Origin: Chloroflexota bacterium
Lineage (GTDB): Bacteria > Chloroflexota > Limnocylindria > P2-11E
Direction of reading: 5' to 3'
DNA: 35,464 nucleotides
Assembly: GCA_016875795.1 (NCBI GenBank)
Contig: VGOU01000006.1
Coordinates: 1-35,464 of the forward strand
The notes under the pieces are model-generated. The model made no database searches, was not told the origin of the DNA, and saw only the letters and a program-made list of their open reading frames with translations. A program made the position numbers and the translations under genes. This document shows positions 31,687 through 35,464 of the stretch, in pieces. Each line of letters opens with the position of its first letter. Positions within the stretch are counted from its first letter, which is position 1.

Positions 31687-34341
31687 ATGGAGAGCGGGCA
31701 GATCCGCGAGACCTTCTTCGCGTTCTTCGAGAAGCGTGGCCACGTGCGGCTGCCGAGCGCCCCGCTCGCCCTGAAGGACGACCCGAGCGTGCTGTTCACG
31801 AGCGCGGGCATGCAGCCGCTCGTGCCCTACTTCACGGGGACCAAGCAGGCTCCCGCCAAGCGGATCGTGACCGTCCAGAAGTGCCTGCGGACGACCGACA
31901 TCGACGAGGTGGGGAACGACGGGTACCACCAGACCTTCTTCGAGATGCTCGGGAACTTCTCGATCGGCGACTACTGGAAGAGCGAGTCGCTCCTCTGGAG
32001 CTGGCAGCTCCTCACGGATGGGTTCGGCTTCGACGGCGACCGGCTCGTCGCCACCGTCCACACGAGCGACGACGAGGCCTACGACGTCTGGACGAAGGAG
32101 CTGAAGCTCCTCCCGCCGGAGAAGGTCCGGCGCCTCGGCGACGACAAGAACTTCTGGGCGCCGGGGCCCACGGGACTGTGCGGCCCCGACAGCGAGATCT
32201 TCATCGACCGCGGCCCGCAGCCGGGCGTCGCGCCGCACGACTGCGGCCCCGGTGAGGACTGCGGCCGCTACGTCGAGATCTGGAACAACGTCTTCCAGCA
32301 GTACGACCGCCAGCCGGACGGCTCGCTCGTGCCGCTCCCGAAGAAGAACATCGACACGGGAGCGGGCCTCGAGCGGATCACGACGGTGCTGCAGAACGTC
32401 CCCGGCGACGCGTTCCGCACCGACCTCTTCAGGCCGATCGTCGAGCGCATCGAGCAGCTCGCGGGCGTTCGCTACGGCGACGCGGCGGTCGACCGGAGCA
32501 TCCGGATCGTGGCCGAGCACTCGCGCGCCGCGACCGTCCTCATCGGCGACGGAATCCAGCCCTCGAACGAGAACCGCGGCTACGTGCTGCGGCGGCTCAT
32601 CCGCCGCGCGGCGCTCCACGCGCGCAAGCTCGGCCTCCGCACCGGGACGATCGCGCAGCTCGGCGTCCTCGCCACGCGCGTCCTCCAGCCGCACTACCAC
32701 GAGCTCGGCGAGAGGCGCGAGCGCATCAACGAGATCCTCGAGGCGGAGGAGCGCAAGTTCGAGCAGACGCTCTCGAGCGGGCTCGACCAGCTGAACGCGG
32801 CGATCACGACGGCGCGCTCTGCGGGGCGCCGGGGCATCGACGGCGACACGGCTTTCAGCCTGTACGACACGTTCGGCTTCCCGATCGAGATGACGCGCGA
32901 GATCGCGGGCGCCGCCGAGCTCGAGCTCGACGAGCGCCGCTTCCGCGAGCTCCTCGAGCAGCAGCGCGCGCGCAGCCGCGCGAGCGCGCGCTTCTCCCAG
33001 GACGCGATGCGCTTCGGCCAGTTCTATTCGGACCTGCGCGAGCGCGACGGCCTGCGGAGCGAGTTCACCGGGTACCACGAGCTCGCGACGGAGGGGCGCA
33101 TCGTCTCCCTCGCGATCGGCGGGCGGCGCGTCGACGAGGCGCGCGAGGGGAGCGAGGTGGAGGTCGTGCTCGACCGCACGCCCTTCTATCCCGAGGGCGG
33201 CGGTCAGGTGGGCGACCGCGGCCACGTCACGACCGGCGGCGGGCGGGTGATGGTCGCCGACACGCAGACGGCGGCGCCCGAGGTCGTCGTCATGATCGGC
33301 ACGGTGGTGGACGGCGTCCTGCGCAGCGGCGACCTCGCGCGCGCCGAGGTGGACGCCGACCTGCGCCGCCACACGATGCGCAACCACACGGCCACGCACC
33401 TCCTGCACGCGACGCTGCGCCGCGTCCTCGGCGAGGAGGTGCACCAGGCGGGCTCGCTCGTGCACGCGCCGAACCTGCGGTTCGACTTCACCTTCGGCCG
33501 CGCCCTCACCCCGGAGGAGATCCGGCGCCTCGAGGACGAGGTGAACCAAGCGATCCTCGACAACGTGTCGGTCGTCGCCGAGACGATGCCGCTCCAGGAC
33601 GCGCTCGCGTCCGGAGCGCTCCACCTCTTCGACGAGAAGTACGGCGGCGAGGTCCGCGTCGTCCAGGCGGGGCCGAGCCGCGAGCTGTGCGGCGGCACGC
33701 ACTGCCACTGCACCGGCGACATCGGCCTCTTCCTGGTCACGAGCGAGGGCTCGATCGGGGCGGGGCTGCGGCGCATCGAGGCGGTCACCGGCCAGGGCGC
33801 GCTCGCCGAGGTGCGCGCGATGCGCGAGCGCAGCGACCGCATCGCGCAGCGCCTGCGGGTGCAGGGCGCGCGCGTGGTCGAGGCCGTCGAGCAGCTCGCG
33901 GACCAGCGCGACCGGCTGGAGAAGGACCTCGCGAGCGCTCGCCGCGCGGGGATGGACACGTCGGCGACGGGGCTCGTGGCGAAGGCGGAAGCGCTCGACG
34001 GCATGCGCCTCGTCGTCGCGAACGTCGGCGACGCGGACGACAAGCAGCTGCGCGAGCTGTCGGACCGCGTGCGGGACCAGCTGCCATCGGGCGTCGTGGT
34101 GCTCGGCGCCGTCCGCGCCGACCGCGCCGCGTTCGCGGTCGCGGTGACGAAGGACCTCACGACGAAGGTGCACGCCGGCACGGTGGCGAAGCAGATCTCC
34201 TCCATCGTCGGGGGCAGCGGCGGCGGCCAGCCGCACAGCGCCACCGGCGGTGGGAAGGACATCGCCCGCCTCGGCGATGCGCTCGACGCCGCGCGGCGCA
34301 TCGTCCGAGAGCAGACCAGTGGGGGCCGTGGCGGGGCTTAG
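31687..34341 (+). CDS. alaS: Alanyl-tRNA synthetase
   Basis: This 884-residue class-II synthetase starts MESGQIRETFFAFFEKRGH. It shows LFTSAGMQPLVPYFTG, MLGNFSIGDYWK, the catalytic GPTGLCGPDSEIF and NTGAG-like IDTGAGLERITTVLQ. The editing domain has RNHTATHLLHATLRRVLG and the zinc motif CGGTHCHCTGDIG. A C-terminal DHHA1-like domain (GGSGGGQPHSATGGG) follows. All editing residues look intact. The 940-residue track ORF adds 56 residues of upstream antisense sequence. No clear TANNNT box lies before the start. Confidence 0.95.
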   Translation: MESGQIRETFFAFFEKRGHVRLPSAPLALKDDPSVLFTSAGMQPLVPYFTGTKQAPAKRIVTVQKCLRTTDIDEVGNDGYHQTFFEMLGNFSIGDYWKSESLLWSWQLLTDGFGFDGDRLVATVHTSDDEAYDVWTKELKLLPPEKVRRLGDDKNFWAPGPTGLCGPDSEIFIDRGPQPGVAPHDCGPGEDCGRYVEIWNNVFQQYDRQPDGSLVPLPKKNIDTGAGLERITTVLQNVPGDAFRTDLFRPIVERIEQLAGVRYGDAAVDRSIRIVAEHSRAATVLIGDGIQPSNENRGYVLRRLIRRAALHARKLGLRTGTIAQLGVLATRVLQPHYHELGERRERINEILEAEERKFEQTLSSGLDQLNAAITTARSAGRRGIDGDTAFSLYDTFGFPIEMTREIAGAAELELDERRFRELLEQQRARSRASARFSQDAMRFGQFYSDLRERDGLRSEFTGYHELATEGRIVSLAIGGRRVDEAREGSEVEVVLDRTPFYPEGGGQVGDRGHVTTGGGRVMVADTQTAAPEVVVMIGTVVDGVLRSGDLARAEVDADLRRHTMRNHTATHLLHATLRRVLGEEVHQAGSLVHAPNLRFDFTFGRALTPEEIRRLEDEVNQAILDNVSVVAETMPLQDALASGALHLFDEKYGGEVRVVQAGPSRELCGGTHCHCTGDIGLFLVTSEGSIGAGLRRIEAVTGQGALAEVRAMRERSDRIAQRLRVQGARVVEAVEQLADQRDRLEKDLASARRAGMDTSATGLVAKAEALDGMRLVVANVGDADDKQLRELSDRVRDQLPSGVVVLGAVRADRAAFAVAVTKDLTTKVHAGTVAKQISSIVGGSGGGQPHSATGGGKDIARLGDALDAARRIVREQTSGGRGGA

Positions 34342-35386
34342 GGCGAAGGTCGAGCGCGGACCGGCGGTCGCTGGCGTCGAGCTCGCGGCTGACCGCATCC
34401 GCGTCATCGTCGCCCGGCGCCAGGACGTCCTGCTGCGGATCACCGGCGCCGCGCAGGCGCCGCTGCGCCCGGGCGCGATGGCCGGCGGCCTCGTCGTCGA
34501 CCGCGAAGCGGTGGGCGGGGCGGTCGCGAGCGCGCTCTCCGTCGCCGAGGCCCGCGACAAGGCGGCGAAGCTCATCGCGGCGATCGACGGCGACGACGTG
34601 CGCACGTACCACCTCGCTACGACGTTCGAGCGCGAGGCGCTGAACGAGCCGATGAGCCACGGGGAGGTGACGCGCGCGGTGCAGGAGGCGCGGGCCGAGG
34701 CCGAGCGCAGCGCGCGCGAGGCGTCGGTGAACGACGCGGCCCTCCGCGGCATCGCGACCGTCCAGCTCCGCGACGACGTCGCCGGCCTCGCGCTCGACGG
34801 CCGGCCGCTCTCCTCGCTCGTCGGGTTCCAGGGCCGCTACGTGGAGGTGCGCACCGACGTCTCGCTCGCCCCGCTCGTCCTCGCGAGCGCCGCGAGCGGC
34901 GCGCTCGAGTCCGGGAAGCGGCGCGGGACGGTGACGCCCGGGGCGTACGCGCTCGCGCGCCTCCTCGCGGCGTGCGGGATCGTTGAGGGAGGGATCCTGA
35001 GCCTCGGCGCCGACGTCACCGCGTTCGCCGTCATACGCGGCTCGCGCGTGGTGGCCACGCGGGCGTTCGGCCTCGGCCGCGACGCGCTCCTCGCGCGCAC
35101 GGACCGCGTCGAGCGGGACGCCGCGGTCTGGGCGCGGTGCGTGACGTCGCCGATCCCCGGGATGGACGGCCTCCTGCCGTCGCGGTGGCTCTTCGTCGGC
35201 GTGCCGGAGGAGCTCGTCGCGCTGCCGCGCGCGCTGGCCGACGCGGTGGCGCAGGAGCGCGGCGGCGAGGTCGAGATGGAGCCGCTCCGGCCCGCGCTCG
35301 CCTCGCGCGTCGTCGCGCCGGAGCCGCTGCACGCCGACGACCTCGTCGCGTGCGGCGCCGCGGCGCTCGCGGCGGAGATCGCGTGA
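34328..35386 (+). CDS. FtsA-like actin-fold protein with degenerate nucleotide site
   Basis: This protein of about 352 residues has an FtsA-style layout: an opening strand pair (VAGVELAADRIRVIVARR), an SHS2-like region with FEREALNEPMSHGEVTRAVQEARAE (quoted in part), and a second half with GGILSLGADVTAFAVIRGSRVV at the phosphate-2 position. In FtsA that strand reads DIGGGTTDIAVF-like; here the Asp and Gly-rich turn are lost, so ATP binding is doubtful. It may be a division or membrane-assembly scaffold. GTG 34328 is used, with GTG 34319 possible. It overlaps the alaS end by 14 nt and the next gene by GTGA. Identity is moderate. Confidence 0.5.
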   Translation: MAGLRAKVERGPAVAGVELAADRIRVIVARRQDVLLRITGAAQAPLRPGAMAGGLVVDREAVGGAVASALSVAEARDKAAKLIAAIDGDDVRTYHLATTFEREALNEPMSHGEVTRAVQEARAEAERSAREASVNDAALRGIATVQLRDDVAGLALDGRPLSSLVGFQGRYVEVRTDVSLAPLVLASAASGALESGKRRGTVTPGAYALARLLAACGIVEGGILSLGADVTAFAVIRGSRVVATRAFGLGRDALLARTDRVERDAAVWARCVTSPIPGMDGLLPSRWLFVGVPEELVALPRALADAVAQERGGEVEMEPLRPALASRVVAPEPLHADDLVACGAAALAAEIA

Positions 35387-35464
35387 CGCGCACGATCGTC
35401 GACCTCGACGCGCGCGCGACGGTCCTCGACGCGTCGGAGCGCCTCGCCGCGGCACCGCCCCCCC
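35383..35464 (+). CDS. Unidentified gene, 5' end only
   Basis: GTG 35383 overlaps the stop of the FtsA-like gene (GTGA) and opens MTRTIVDLDARATVLDASERLAA-like sequence (MTRTIVDLDARATVLDASER visible) before the window ends in a C-run. Only 27 residues are seen; no family can be named. It is probably co-translated with the FtsA-like gene. Confidence 0.5.
   Translation, partial: MTRTIVDLDARATVLDASERLAAAPPP

Noticed and set aside
31357-34752. 1131-aa minus-strand ORF antisense to alaS
   Set aside because: Shadow frame: Arg/Ala/Asp-rich low-complexity translation with no domain, opposite a clear alaS. The real minus-strand gene here is only 31407-31679, in a different frame.
1-35464. tRNA, rRNA, CRISPR array, riboswitch or replication origin
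   Set aside because: No cloverleaf-like GGTTCGAATCC segment, repeat-spacer pattern, ribosomal sequence or DnaA-box cluster was seen by eye; covariance-model scans could not be run.

Overview
The window is very GC-rich with strongly G/C-biased third codon positions. It carries housekeeping genes typical of a free-living bacterium. The gene set suggests a Chloroflexota-like lineage (Limnocylindria/Ellin6529 type) or a related high-GC terrestrial group: a fused-type KorA with KorB, an F420/FMN-type nitroreductase, a type-2 PyrF, a split SecD/SecF and a NarL-type regulator with a 'LSNVR...GWSYLLKRSV' receiver. This placement is inference from gene style, not a measured phylogeny.

Layout. 1-3.8 kb (minus): a phosphonate/phosphate-type ABC importer, phnD-phnC-phnE-phnD', whose last gene runs off the left edge. 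3.8-8.4 kb (plus): pyrF, a tatA/B gene, secD, secF and an anchored alpha/beta hydrolase. 8.4-9.9 kb (minus): a double-GNAT protein and a hotdog thioesterase. 9.9-13.8 kb (plus): recJ and a long bifunctional (p)ppGpp enzyme. 13.8-15.2 kb: decayed remains of a GAF-sensor kinase (plus) and a LuxR-type response regulator (minus). 15.2-17.4 kb (plus): an S9 peptidase preceded by an in-frame orphan domain. 17.4-21.5 kb (minus): korA, korB, a VOC protein and a nitroreductase. 21.5-24.3 kb (plus): an aspartase/fumarase-family lyase and an M20 peptidase. 24.3-24.9 kb (minus): a lipoprotein cyclophilin. 24.9-30.8 kb (plus): hisS-aspS, then iscS-iscU-mnmA. 30.8-31.7 kb: a frameshifted membrane-protein pseudogene and a small antisense membrane protein. 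31.7-35.46 kb (plus): alaS, a degenerate FtsA-like gene and the first codons of another gene.

The most striking item is a 172-residue mini-intein inside korB, the beta subunit of a 2-oxoacid (probably 2-oxoglutarate) ferredoxin oxidoreductase. It sits inside the WCPG^CGDFG motif, between two cysteines expected to bind the [4Fe-4S] cluster. Cys-3 of the N-extein and the intein's catalytic Cys1 form a CPGC motif, so splicing could be redox-gated and would itself rebuild the cluster site. The intein has all splicing blocks, no room for a homing endonuclease, and a visibly laxer third-codon-position bias than its host gene.

Two genome-style patterns recur. First, a TANNNT hexamer lies about 6-15 nt upstream of most transcription-unit starts, implying leaderless or very short-leader mRNAs. 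Second, several small downstream genes lack any ATG/GTG/TTG start and instead open at CTG or ACG exactly at the stop codon of the preceding gene. Other units are coupled by TGATG, ATGA or GTGA overlaps. No tRNA, rRNA, CRISPR array, insertion sequence or origin was recognised.
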